From assembly GCF_024806495.1 (NCBI RefSeq), contig NZ_JANUFF010000007.1, positions 62,001-126,000 on the forward strand: a stretch of DNA of 64,000 nt, in the 5' to 3' direction. A program made the position numbers and the translations under genes. Origin of the DNA: Chryseobacterium sp. JUb7 (GTDB lineage Bacteria > Bacteroidota > Bacteroidia > Flavobacteriales > Weeksellaceae). How positions within the stretch are numbered: the stretch's first letter is position 1; every line of letters begins with the position of its first letter. Of this stretch, positions 33,439 to 42,580 are shown piece after piece. The notes below the pieces were generated by a model. That model was not told the origin of the DNA. It worked only from the letters and a program-made list of their open reading frames with translations, and did not search any database.

Positions 33439-36294
33439 TTAATTGGATGCACCTGCTTTGATGACAGCTGGTTGAGTCTCCTCCTTTTTAGTATTTTCCC
33501 AACCATCTTCAGGCATCAGTGTTGCCACGATTTTGCCTTTTGAAAGATATTTCTTAGCTACATCCTGAAGATCTTTTACGGTTAACGCCTTTACTTTTTC
33601 CTCATAATTCAGAATTTCATATTTATCACTGCCGTCCAGTTGATTTTTGGTAAGTGCATTTAACCAGTAAGAATTATCTTTCAGGCTTGTCTTATGATCA
33701 TTGAACTCCCCTTCTTTGTATTTATCAAGATCTTTCTGCTCAGGACCTTTATCAATTAATTTTTGAAGCTCAGCCAATGCACTTTTTGTCAGTTTATCAG
33801 CATTTTCAGGACCACATGGGAAATTGATGCTGAAACTGTAGTTGCTGTAAGGAACTTTATACATTCCGCCTCTGGCGCCGCCTCCATAAATTCCACTTTC
33901 ATCTTCTCTCAGCTTTTCAATTACTTTAATCGTTGCTACTTCCCCCAAGGCTTCCAGTGCCAAAGCTTCTTTTTCATTATAAGGAGCTTCTCCGCTATAG
34001 GCAATGGTTACCATACTTTTAGGATCTTTCCCTTTCTTGTATACTTTGCTGTAATCCCCGTTTATTTGTCTGTATCCGGTATCTTTAAAGGCCGAAGCTT
34101 TCCCGGTTGACGGTAGGCTTGCAATATATTGTACCACTTCATTTTTCAGGGTGTTGGCATCTACATTTCCTACAAAATAAAAATGGAAATTACCGGCATT
34201 GGCAAATTTCTCTTTATAGATGTCATATGCTTTCTTATAATCTGTATTTGCCCAGTCTTTATCCAGAGGTACAATTCCGATAAATCTCGGATTTTTTTGA
34301 TTCATAAACTTAGCATGCTCACTTGAAAAATAAAACTGAGGATTCGACAGCAGATTATTCAACATGGCAGACTGTTTTGTTTTGTATGCATTAAAAGCAT
34401 CCGGACTGTAATTTAATCCTGTGAAATAAGCATATACCAATTCCATTGTCGTTCCTAAATCTTTCCGTGTAGTTCTTCCCGAAATACCCTCTGTAAGATT
34501 TCCTATTGAAGGATTTACAGAAACCTGCTTTCCTGCGAGATAATTGGTGAGATCAGCTTTTGAATATCCACTTACTCCCGCTTCGGTTAATGCCTGAAAA
34601 GCAAACTGTGTTTTATTGTAATCCGCATCAGAAATTAGAGAACTTCCTCCCAGACTTCTTGCTGTAAATACAATTTCGTCATCTTTAAAATCGGTTTTTT
34701 TGAACGTTACTTTTGCACCGTTACTTAAAATCCATGTTATTGTACCTAATTTTTCGTCGGTTTCGGTTTTCGCAATTTTGCCTTCAGATTTGAAAGGTTT
34801 AATCAAATTTTTAATGGTTGCTTTTTCCTCATAGGGTTTAAGATCAGCTATTTTTACGCTCTCAAATGTATTTAAAACCATTGCTTCCGTAGGCATGGCC
34901 ACATTATCTTTTTTAGGTCCAGTCATGATAATAACACGGCTGTCGTCTTTCACCATTTTTTTGATGATCTCATTGGTCTGAGCCAATGTTACTCCCGGGA
35001 GGAATTTTTTATTTTCTTCATATTCCCACGAAACTCCAGGCATCGGTTCATGCTCCAAAAAGTTTCTCACATATTCATCTACCAACATATCACTTTCTGT
35101 TTTGTCGCGATTGTTATAAGACCTTTCAAGATTTGATAATACCTGAGATTTTGCTCTGTCTAATTCTGATTGAGTGAATCCAAATCTTTTTGCCCTTTCA
35201 ACTTCGGTCAGAAGTACATTAAGCCCATTAAGCTGATCTCCCTCTTTGGTCATTGCAAAACCCTGAAAAGCCTCTTTACTTCTCGCATAGGTTCCTCCAT
35301 GATAAACAGAACCAAATGTGAAGGGCGGATTATTGGAATTGATTAATTCTCTTAACCTGTTATTCAACATTGTGGTGGTAAGATTTTCGATGAGGCTTTG
35401 ATTATACTGCTCTACTGTTATATCCGGCTGATAGGCTTCTGCATCTTTCATTACAAAACGTACCATCGAATTTGTAGCATCAGGATCTGTCTCAATTGCA
35501 ACCAGTGTCTGCTTATGATTAGGAAGCTCAAAATTCTTTCTTTCCCTAGGTTTGGAAGGATTTTTATATTTACTGAAATTATCTTTAATTTTTTTCTCCA
35601 CTTCATCTACATTGATGTCGCCTACCACCACGATCGCCATCAAATCCGGTCTGTACCAGTCCTGATGAAACTTTCTGATCACATCCGGTTTAAAATTCTG
35701 GAGAACATCCTTTGTTCCGATAGGAAGTCTGTTTGCATATTGAGAATTATACAAAAGCTTAGGCAGGTATTTATCCATCATCCTTTTATCAGCGCCTAAC
35801 CCCAGTCTTAACTCTTCTAGAACCACTCCTCTTTCTTTATTAATCTGTTCATCTGAAAGTGTAGCATTGAAAGCCCAGTCTTCCATCACCTTAAGGCCGG
35901 CGTCAAGGTTTCCGGGTTTATCTAATGGTACCGGAAGCATATAGACTGTTTCGTCAAAACTTGTATAGGCGTTAAGATGCTGCCCGAATTTCACACCGAT
36001 TGACTGTAGGAAATCCACAAGCTTATTATCCGGAAAATTCTTCGTGCCGTTGAAATTCATATGCTCCATAAAATGGGCAAGACCTCTTTGATTTTCATCC
36101 TCAAGAATAGAACCGGCATTGATAGCCAGTCTGAAGTCCACCTTTTTCTCAGGCAGTGTATTTTTCTTGATATAGTACTTCATTCCGTTTGAAAGAGTAC
36201 CTGTTTTTACAGAAGGATCTGAAGGGATGTTCTGTGCGAAACCATTTGCAGAAATCAAAAAGACAACAGCAAATGACAAAAGCATTTTTCTCAT
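33439..36294 (-). CDS. M16 family zinc peptidase, secreted, two-domain
   Basis: The 951-residue protein has a signal peptide (MRKMLLSFAVVFLISANGFA) and two M16 (insulinase/pitrilysin) halves. The inverted zinc motif HxxEH is present as H74-F-M-E77-H78, with the distant glutamate expected in GVVLEELRLG. The second half (about 500-930) lacks HxxEH and is the usual inactive partner that completes the chamber. It would digest peptides in the periplasm. The length is typical of Bacteroidota two-domain forms. The next gene, a LolA-like protein, is upstream on the same strand. Confidence 0.93.
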   Translation of the reverse strand: MRKMLLSFAVVFLISANGFAQNIPSDPSVKTGTLSNGMKYYIKKNTLPEKKVDFRLAINAGSILEDENQRGLAHFMEHMNFNGTKNFPDNKLVDFLQSIGVKFGQHLNAYTSFDETVYMLPVPLDKPGNLDAGLKVMEDWAFNATLSDEQINKERGVVLEELRLGLGADKRMMDKYLPKLLYNSQYANRLPIGTKDVLQNFKPDVIRKFHQDWYRPDLMAIVVVGDINVDEVEKKIKDNFSKYKNPSKPRERKNFELPNHKQTLVAIETDPDATNSMVRFVMKDAEAYQPDITVEQYNQSLIENLTTTMLNNRLRELINSNNPPFTFGSVYHGGTYARSKEAFQGFAMTKEGDQLNGLNVLLTEVERAKRFGFTQSELDRAKSQVLSNLERSYNNRDKTESDMLVDEYVRNFLEHEPMPGVSWEYEENKKFLPGVTLAQTNEIIKKMVKDDSRVIIMTGPKKDNVAMPTEAMVLNTFESVKIADLKPYEEKATIKNLIKPFKSEGKIAKTETDEKLGTITWILSNGAKVTFKKTDFKDDEIVFTARSLGGSSLISDADYNKTQFAFQALTEAGVSGYSKADLTNYLAGKQVSVNPSIGNLTEGISGRTTRKDLGTTMELVYAYFTGLNYSPDAFNAYKTKQSAMLNNLLSNPQFYFSSEHAKFMNQKNPRFIGIVPLDKDWANTDYKKAYDIYKEKFANAGNFHFYFVGNVDANTLKNEVVQYIASLPSTGKASAFKDTGYRQINGDYSKVYKKGKDPKSMVTIAYSGEAPYNEKEALALEALGEVATIKVIEKLREDESGIYGGGARGGMYKVPYSNYSFSINFPCGPENADKLTKSALAELQKLIDKGPEQKDLDKYKEGEFNDHKTSLKDNSYWLNALTKNQLDGSDKYEILNYEEKVKALTVKDLQDVAKKYLSKGKIVATLMPEDGWENTKKEETQPAVIKAGASN

Positions 36295-36415
36295 ATTGTT
36301 TTGGTTATTAATTTATTATGATAAAAGTATCATTTATTCACAAAACGAAGAAGTGTTTAAAATATTATTTAAAGTTAAATTCAGTTAAATGAGTGTTAAA
36401 TTTTTCTTCAACAAA

Positions 36416-36439
36416 AAGGCCGGATAAAAATCCGGCCTT
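36416..36439 (-). terminator. Terminator of the LolA-like gene
   Basis: AAGGCCGGA pairs with TCCGGCCTT; a T run follows on the minus strand, 22 bp past the stop. Confidence 0.8.
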
Positions 36440-36461
36440 GGTATATTATATTTACAATAGA

Positions 36462-37160
36462 TTATTTGAAATCAGCATCTGTAACTCCTGAGTTAATCGT
36501 AACTTTCGTTGTTTTGATTTCTACTTTCTGACCATTTCCTTCAGCCTGAATTTCTGACGGGAATTTAATCCCATCTACCGTCATATAGCTTTTCATAACT
36601 GCACTTCCTTCTGCAGAAGTAGATTTATACAATAATCCTGTAGAAGCATCAAAATAATGTTTCCCTTTATCAGAATTCAGTACATTATAATCTTTACCAT
36701 CCACTTTCTCAATCGTAACAGATGTAAAACTTGCAGGATCGAAACCTAGAGCATCAATTGTTCTGCTTTTTTTAAGATCAGCAATTTTATCTGCAGGAAT
36801 AGGATTTTTTGTACCCATCTGATCAAAATATCCTTTTTCACCGTCAAAAAGCTGAACCATTTTCTGTCCCATTACAGACTGCTCAGATTTGAACTTATTG
36901 CCCATTTTTTTTGTCGTCATGGTCACCTCCATTCCCTGTACAGTAAGAGTATTATCAACAACAGTAGTTTTTATAGCTTCCAGTTTATCTTTTCCACCCA
37001 GAGCTTTAAGATAATTATCAATAACTTCTTTAGGAGTAAGTTTAGATTGTACAGCTTCAGTTTTTGCGGGTGCAGGAGTAGCTGCAGCGGCTGTTTTTTG
37101 TGCTGCAACCGATGTTGAAAAAAGTACGGCACAGAAAAACGGAATGATGATCTTTTTCAT
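36462..37160 (-). CDS. Secreted LolA/LolB-fold-like protein
   Basis: The 232-residue protein has a signal peptide (MKKIIIPFFCAVLFSTSVAA), an Ala/Pro/Thr-rich linker (to about residue 38), then LTPKEVIDNYLKALGGKDKLEAIK, the common opening of LolA-like domains fused to or near M16 peptidases in Bacteroidota. The remainder is beta-rich (GEKGYFDQMG, KVDGKDYNVLNSD, MTVDGIKFPSEI). It probably acts in the periplasm as a carrier or chaperone; no lipobox cysteine is seen. It lies upstream of the M16 gene and may work with it, but each has its own spacing and a terminator lies between. Confidence 0.72.
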   Translation of the reverse strand: MKKIIIPFFCAVLFSTSVAAQKTAAAATPAPAKTEAVQSKLTPKEVIDNYLKALGGKDKLEAIKTTVVDNTLTVQGMEVTMTTKKMGNKFKSEQSVMGQKMVQLFDGEKGYFDQMGTKNPIPADKIADLKKSRTIDALGFDPASFTSVTIEKVDGKDYNVLNSDKGKHYFDASTGLLYKSTSAEGSAVMKSYMTVDGIKFPSEIQAEGNGQKVEIKTTKVTINSGVTDADFK

Positions 37161-37219
37161 ATACTAAGTTTAGAACGTAAATATATGAATATTGACGTAA
37201 ATAATAATTGTCAATAAAA

Positions 37220-37245
37220 AAAACCGTCAAAAATTTGACGGTTTT
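37220..37245 (-). terminator. Terminator of tig
   Basis: AAAACCGTCAAA pairs perfectly with TTTGACGGTTTT around two bases; T-rich sequence follows on the minus strand. Confidence 0.8.
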
Positions 37246-37266
37246 CAAATATTTATATAAAATAAA

Positions 37267-38601
37267 TTATTTTTTAAGTTCTTCTAAAAACTCATCGTGA
37301 GAAATCACAGTTTCTTTTTTAGTCGCTTTTTCTAAGATAACATCTTTTAGCTTAGTCATGGCAACTTCAGAAGAAATTTGTCTTACCTGCTCTTGGTCTT
37401 TCAACATCTCAACAGCATATTTCTGGATTTCCTCATCACCTAAGTGGTGGATTCCATAGATAGCCAATTGATTTCTAACCAATTGTTCAGCTTGTGCCAA
37501 AACATCAGCATAGTCTAATTGAATTTCGTTATCAGTCATCAATTTTCCTTCGATGATTTGATATTTCAATTGGTTTTTCTCTGCTTCAAGGATTTCTTTA
37601 GCCTGCTCTTCAGATTGGATGTTCTGATTTGAGAACTGTAACCATTTCACCAAGAAAGTTTCAGGAAGTGTAACTTCTTCTTTCTCAGAAACCTGCTCCA
37701 ATACTTTATTTACAAAGTGAACATCAGCATTCTGTTGGAAATACTCATCCAGTTCAGACTTTACTTTTTCTTTCAATTCTTCTTCAGACTTGATGTTTCC
37801 TTCACCATATACTTTATCGAAAAGCTCCTGGTTTAGCTCAGCTAAGTTTAAAGAATAGAAATCTTTTACCTTAACCTCAACTTCGTTGTGGTGTAAGTGC
37901 TCAACTTCTTCTTTGCTGAATCCTAGTTCTTTAGCCAATTCTTCATCACCAGCAAGAGTTTCTTTAGAAACCTTTACAGATCCGTCCATTTTCAAAGACT
38001 TTACCAGTTTGAAAGCTTCTTTGTTTTCAGCGGTAATAGTAGCGTTCTTTGGGTGGTGGTGGTGCTCTCCTTCAGCATCTTCCTCTACAACCTGAGTGAT
38101 TTCTAAAGCGATGTAAGAATCTTTAGTGATTTTATCCTGAGGAACCTGCTCAGCGAAACGCTTCTGCATGTTTTCAATACTCTTGTTGATTTCTTTTTCA
38201 GAAGCTTCTACTTTGTAGTGAGGCGCTTCATATTTAGCTAAATCTATTGTGAATTCAGGCTCGTACCCAACTTCAAAAGCAACTTCTAACTGATCAGCAT
38301 TGTAATCGAATTCGTTTACCGGCTGAGGAACAGGCTGTCCAACTAATCTTAGTTTGTTTTCATTCACATACCCGTTCAAAGCATCAGAAACCTGCTTGTT
38401 GATTTCTTCAAAAGCAATACCTGCCTCATATTGTTTTTTAACCATACTCAAAGGCACTTTCCCTTTTCTGAAACCAGGAACTTGTGCATTTTTAGCATAA
38501 TTAATCAATTGTTTTTCAACTTTTTCCTTATAGTCAGATTTTTCCAATGTCACTGTAAGCAATGCACTTACATCATCATGGTTTTTTGCAGTAACCTTCA
38601 T
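37267..38601 (-). CDS. tig: Trigger factor-like ribosome-associated chaperone
   Basis: The 444-residue protein has the trigger factor N-terminal ribosome-binding domain with the signature NAQVPGFRKGKVPLSMVKKQY (GFRKGK at about residues 43-48) and the long helical C-terminal chaperone arms (about 280-430). It shields new chains leaving the ribosome. The middle part, where E. coli has an FKBP-type prolyl isomerase, does not show the usual FKBP core (MGQGRxIPGFE) and instead carries EGEHHHHP and HLHHNE clusters. The promoter reads leftwards at 38631-38624. Confidence 0.9.
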   Translation of the reverse strand: MKVTAKNHDDVSALLTVTLEKSDYKEKVEKQLINYAKNAQVPGFRKGKVPLSMVKKQYEAGIAFEEINKQVSDALNGYVNENKLRLVGQPVPQPVNEFDYNADQLEVAFEVGYEPEFTIDLAKYEAPHYKVEASEKEINKSIENMQKRFAEQVPQDKITKDSYIALEITQVVEEDAEGEHHHHPKNATITAENKEAFKLVKSLKMDGSVKVSKETLAGDEELAKELGFSKEEVEHLHHNEVEVKVKDFYSLNLAELNQELFDKVYGEGNIKSEEELKEKVKSELDEYFQQNADVHFVNKVLEQVSEKEEVTLPETFLVKWLQFSNQNIQSEEQAKEILEAEKNQLKYQIIEGKLMTDNEIQLDYADVLAQAEQLVRNQLAIYGIHHLGDEEIQKYAVEMLKDQEQVRQISSEVAMTKLKDVILEKATKKETVISHDEFLEELKK

Positions 38602-38623
38602 TATTGATTAAAATTTTAGGTTG

Positions 38624-38656
38624 CAAAAATATGAAAATTTTATGAAAATCACTCAA
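38624..38656 (-). promoter_or_regulatory. Promoter of tig
   Basis: Read leftwards, TTG (38656-38654) and TATTTTTG (38631-38624) are 22 bp apart, 22 bases before the ATG. Confidence 0.5.
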
Positions 38657-38691
38657 TTAAAAACAACTTAAAACGCCAAATATTGTTAAAT

Positions 38692-38722
38692 AAAAACCCA
38701 CCGAAAAATTCAGTGGGTTTTT
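38692..38722 (-). terminator. Terminator of the lipoprotein gene
   Basis: AAAAACCCAC pairs with GTGGGTTTTT around an 11-base loop and is followed by T on the minus strand, 20 bp past the stop. Confidence 0.75.
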
Positions 38723-38741
38723 ATTCCGGTTATAAGGATTA

Positions 38742-39332
38742 TTAATTCGTAATCTTATAGTTAGCCTGAGCATCAGTTTCACCTCCTGTCTGAGTTCCGA
38801 ATACTACTCCGTTTCCGCTGGCCTGAGAATCTTCAGAAACGCTAGCCGGCTCATGGTATAAAGTAAGCACCAATTGACTTGTTGCCGAAGTATTCTTCAC
38901 CGCTTTAGTTACCACCCATTCAGTTTTTAATCCAACACGTTTTCCGTCTCCTCTTGTAGAGCTGGCATCGTCTGTACGGGTTAAAGCAATGTCTGAATTA
39001 GGGAAATTAAATACTAAAAAATGCTCATCTTTTGCATCTTTAATTTCCTGTGTAGCATCTTCGTTTCCATTTTTAAATTCGACTTCCACCTGGTAAGTTT
39101 TCCCATCCTGTAATACGATAGGCTGAGAACCTCCCGCTCCCATGCTGTAGTTATATGTAGTTGTAGTTTGCGCTGCAACATCTTTTACCTGTAAAAGAAT
39201 ATTCGTAAGATCTTCCTGAGGAATGTCATCTTCTTCTGCAGAACCGTCTCTCTGACAAGAAACCACTGTGATTGCAATAAATAAAACAGCTAATAATTTG
39301 ATAATATTTTTAGTATTGAATAGTTTGTTCAT
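38742..39332 (-). CDS. Lipoprotein linked to TonB receptor
   Basis: The 196-residue protein has a signal peptide with a lipobox ending TVVSC (Cys26), then an acidic linker (EEDDIPQED) and a beta-rich domain (PIVLQDGKTYQVEVEF, FLVFNFPNSDIALTR, TSQLVLTLYHEP). It is encoded 51 bp after the TonB receptor and probably sits at the outer membrane as its surface or periplasmic partner. Similar small lipoproteins are common beside Bacteroidota metal receptors; I cannot name the ligand. Confidence 0.8.
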   Translation of the reverse strand: MNKLFNTKNIIKLLAVLFIAITVVSCQRDGSAEEDDIPQEDLTNILLQVKDVAAQTTTTYNYSMGAGGSQPIVLQDGKTYQVEVEFKNGNEDATQEIKDAKDEHFLVFNFPNSDIALTRTDDASSTRGDGKRVGLKTEWVVTKAVKNTSATSQLVLTLYHEPASVSEDSQASGNGVVFGTQTGGETDAQANYKITN

Positions 39333-39383
39333 TTTAAATAATTTTAAGGTTGTAAAATTTTAACTTAATAAATTTCGAAGTCT

Positions 39384-41768
39384 TTAGAATCTGTATCTAA
39401 AGTTTAAAATAAAATTCCTTCCTGCCTCATCCGCAAAAAATCTCATCCTGTTTAAATAATCTCTGTACGAAACATTGAAAAGATTATTTACGATAAGTCC
39501 GGCAGAAAGATTTTTGCTGATGTTGACTCCTGTCTGAATATTCCAAAGAGAATATCCTCCCGGCGGAGTACTGAAATCAACTGTTTTCTGTACCTCATCT
39601 CCGTTTTCATAAACAGGTATTGTTGCATTATGAATCGGAAATCTGGTTTGTGTTAAAAACGTTTGGTTTTCAACGGTGAAATAGAAATTATTCCATTCTG
39701 TTTTGCTGAATTGCAATGCATTGGAAAAATTAGGCGGCATCATTAAAATCAGCGGCTCATGATGGGTATCATCCTGACCATAAAGGTAGCTTCCTCTTCC
39801 TACATAAGTAAAATTGTCCGTCAGTTTCAGGCTGACATCCAAATCTACCCCATACATTTTCGCATCAATCTGCTGATATGACCAAACAGGAAATACTCCT
39901 CTGATGGTATTTTGTACTCCGGTAGGAATTTCATTAATGAAATTTTTAGTAATGAAAAAGTAAGGATTCACAGAGACATTCAATCCTCTGAGAACATTGA
40001 ATTTTGCATCCGCTGTAAGGTTAAACTGATGTCCCTGCTCATTTTTCAATCCCATATCACCAATTTCAATGACTGCGGCAGAATGATGCAAACCGTCTGA
40101 GAACAGCTCAGCAATATTCGGAGTTCTTCCTACTTTAGCATAATTAAACTTCAAATCAAAATTTGAATTCGGACGATACTCCAAGCCGGCATTGAAAGAA
40201 ACATTGTTATAATTAAGCTGAGGACGCGTCAGAACTCTGTTCTGATTTGTTCTCACATAAAACTGAGGATAAGTATCCGCATATAATTTATCCCAATCAC
40301 TTTTATCATACCATTTTGTAACATCATAACGGGTGAAATCATATCTGGCACCAGCTTCAACATTCAAACTGCTTGATATTTTATATTTAAAAATAGAATA
40401 CACCCCTGCAGAATATTTATCATAATTCGGTATCAGACGTCGTGCTTTTGTTGCCGGATCTGAGTAATTATTTTGAAAGCTGGCATCAATTCCTGTTTCC
40501 AAAGACCACTTTCCTCTTTCCAGTAAATCATTAAGATTAAGCTGATGCGTCATTAGTTCCAAATCCAGAGACGGAACTTCATTCAATTCACCTCTTCTGA
40601 TATCATATTCCTGTCTGTGATTATACTGATAGCTGTAGGTAGCCGATAATTTTCCTATATTTTCAAATCTTTTGAATGCGGAAATCTTTGCAATATGATG
40701 CTCAATAACCTGTTTTGGATTGTCGATATCATAACTGAAGTTTCCGGTATAAATAGGGATTTTTGAAGTCGTTGCATTATAGAAATCTTCATTATTTCCA
40801 ACGTGGGAACCTCTGTAAATTCCTATATTCTGGTTTGTTAAATAATAATCAAATGAAATTCCCCTCTCATAAGTATTATTCTGAACCGTAAAGTTGAATG
40901 AAGAAAAATCCATTCCGGTGTTCATCAGATTATAATCCGGAGCATGCTGATCTCCCAATTTTTTGATGCTTCCCCCTGACTTTACAGCCCATCCGTTTTT
41001 CCATACTTTAGCCACATCTACGTCCAATCCCAGACCTCGACCATTGGAAATCCCGGAAAGTCCCACTGAACCTTTGATGGTATCTTTTTTAGGAAAAATC
41101 TCTGATTCCATGACTACGACTCCGCCAATGGCATCGCTTCCATATTTCAGAGCAGATGCTCCTTTTATCACATCGATATGCTGAAAATTATTGATATCAA
41201 CATTCGGTGCGTGCTCTACTCCCCATTCTTGTTCGGCCAGCCTTACTCCATTATTCATGATGTTGATACGACTTCCATAAAGACCATGAATAATAGGTTT
41301 TGAAATATTATTCCCCGTCTTTAGAGCAGTAACTCCCGAAATTTTTGATAATAAATTCCCCAGATTATCGGTAGAATTTTTTTCTATTTCAGATTTATCG
41401 AGAGTTTTAACGACCAGAGAGCCGTTCTTTTTATGATTCCCATGTATCGTCACAGTTTCAATATCCTGGCTATGATGTTCCAGAACAATAGATACGTGAA
41501 GATCCTGAGTAACTCCTACATTTTCAGTATAATCATTACAATCAGGATGTTTAGCAATGAGAATATAGTTTCCTGCAGGAATTTTATTAAAGGAAAATTT
41601 TCCTTTTTTGTCTGTTTTTGTTGTAAAATCTCCAATTTTAACTTCTGCATTTTCCAGCATCGTTTTGTCATGAAAATCCTGAACAGTTCCTTGTACAGTG
41701 TAAGTCTGCTGTGCGTTTGTAATCGCCAATCCGCAAAAGATCAGCAATAAACTATAGATCAATTTCAT
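39384..41768 (-). CDS. TonB-dependent receptor, probable metal (Zn/Cu) type
   Basis: The 794-residue outer-membrane receptor has a signal peptide, a carboxypeptidase-regulatory-like domain (about 22-100), a plug (about 105-230) and a 22-strand barrel ending in the aromatic FRYRF. The plug contains PIIHGLYGSRINIMNNGVRL and QEWGVEHAPNVDINNFQHID, a form I associate with the ZnuD group of zinc/heme receptors. His-rich loops (LEHHSQ, QDDTHHEPL) add weak support for a metal ligand. It forms an operon-like set with the downstream lipoprotein and the upstream His/Cys protein. Confidence 0.85.
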   Translation of the reverse strand: MKLIYSLLLIFCGLAITNAQQTYTVQGTVQDFHDKTMLENAEVKIGDFTTKTDKKGKFSFNKIPAGNYILIAKHPDCNDYTENVGVTQDLHVSIVLEHHSQDIETVTIHGNHKKNGSLVVKTLDKSEIEKNSTDNLGNLLSKISGVTALKTGNNISKPIIHGLYGSRINIMNNGVRLAEQEWGVEHAPNVDINNFQHIDVIKGASALKYGSDAIGGVVVMESEIFPKKDTIKGSVGLSGISNGRGLGLDVDVAKVWKNGWAVKSGGSIKKLGDQHAPDYNLMNTGMDFSSFNFTVQNNTYERGISFDYYLTNQNIGIYRGSHVGNNEDFYNATTSKIPIYTGNFSYDIDNPKQVIEHHIAKISAFKRFENIGKLSATYSYQYNHRQEYDIRRGELNEVPSLDLELMTHQLNLNDLLERGKWSLETGIDASFQNNYSDPATKARRLIPNYDKYSAGVYSIFKYKISSSLNVEAGARYDFTRYDVTKWYDKSDWDKLYADTYPQFYVRTNQNRVLTRPQLNYNNVSFNAGLEYRPNSNFDLKFNYAKVGRTPNIAELFSDGLHHSAAVIEIGDMGLKNEQGHQFNLTADAKFNVLRGLNVSVNPYFFITKNFINEIPTGVQNTIRGVFPVWSYQQIDAKMYGVDLDVSLKLTDNFTYVGRGSYLYGQDDTHHEPLILMMPPNFSNALQFSKTEWNNFYFTVENQTFLTQTRFPIHNATIPVYENGDEVQKTVDFSTPPGGYSLWNIQTGVNISKNLSAGLIVNNLFNVSYRDYLNRMRFFADEAGRNFILNFRYRF

Positions 41769-41786
41769 TGTAAATAGATTGATTGC

Positions 41787-41866
41787 GTACCCTTATAATA
41801 AGGTACATTTTTTCGTGAAAAATTTGTTGAATGGGTTTATCATGTACACATAAAATGTACAAGTGT
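41787..41866. promoter_or_regulatory. Possible control region of the receptor gene
   Basis: An imperfect inverted repeat, GTACCC...AAGGTAC, lies at 41787-41806, and TGTACA recurs at 41843-41848 and 41856-41861. These could be operator sites of a metal-sensing repressor; no TAnnTTTG element could be placed with confidence. Confidence 0.3.
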
Positions 41867-41939
41867 AATAATGCCAATAGTTTAGGTTAAAAAAAAATTA
41901 ACCTTAAAGCATTAAACTTTAAACCAAAAAAATCTATAA

Positions 41940-42296
41940 TTATGAAATTGAGGGAGGTCCCCTAAGTTGAAAATTGAATTTTGTCTGAGACCAGATTCTT
42001 TCCTGAATGTCAATGATAAGTTCTACTTCATGGGTATAACTTTCAAAAGTAAAACTAAATTCTTCAGGAACTAATGTATGTCCGGTCGCTAAGAAATGAC
42101 ACGCCAAACAGTCGCCGGCTTTTTCTTTCGCAATATTTTCTGAGACTGAATGTTCTGATTTTTTAAAATTAAAATTCTTAAAATAATCTACAGAATCATG
42201 ATGGTGAAAACTTTGAGAAAACAGCGCAATAAAGTATATCCCAAACAATAGCTTGGAGATAAAACTCTTTAGAATTCTGCTTTCTTTAAAAATCAT
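41940..42296 (-). CDS. Small His/Cys-bearing exported protein upstream of receptor
   Basis: The 118-residue protein has one N-terminal hydrophobic segment (about 12-29, SKLLFGIYFIALFSQS) followed at once by FHHHDS, then DCLACHFLATGH (a CxxCH-like motif near residues 62-73), and ends in LRGPPS. The layout is like DUF2946-type small proteins found ahead of metal receptor genes. One heme- or metal-binding site is possible, but the CxxCH alone does not prove cytochrome c. It precedes the TonB receptor by 171 bp. Confidence 0.65.
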   Translation of the reverse strand: MIFKESRILKSFISKLLFGIYFIALFSQSFHHHDSVDYFKNFNFKKSEHSVSENIAKEKAGDCLACHFLATGHTLVPEEFSFTFESYTHEVELIIDIQERIWSQTKFNFQLRGPPSIS

Positions 42297-42412
42297 CGTT
42301 CAAAATTATGAAAATAAATTAAAAACTTAGATTAAAGTTTTATTAAAATGCTTTATGTAATGTGTAGAAATGATTGGAGTTTTGTTACATTTCTTTTTAA
42401 AATATGCTTGAA

Positions 42413-42567
42413 GATCCTTCGACAGGCTCAGGATGACAATGCTAATACTAATTGCAATACTCCATGTTTTGATGCTTCGATAAGCTCAGAATGACATCGT
42501 TAAAAATTCACCACTAATAAAAATAATTAGTATTAAAAATATTATACTGAGCCTGTCGAAGCATCTA
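42413..42567. repeat. 155-bp composite palindromic repeat (REP/MITE-like)
   Basis: Left arm GATCCTTCGACAGGCTCAG with CTAATACTAATT matches, inverted, the right arm (42524-42567) ending CTGTCGAAGCATC. A third copy, GATGCTTCGATAAGCTCAG, sits in the loop at 42471. The family recurs at 29882. It fills most of the 284-bp gap before the ABC-F gene. Confidence 0.65.
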
Positions 42568-42580
42568 TTATTTTCAAAAA

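Noticed and set aside
41940-42296. Cytochrome c reading of the CLACH motif
   Set aside because: One CxxCH alone in a 118-aa protein with no other cytochrome feature; a metal site is equally possible.
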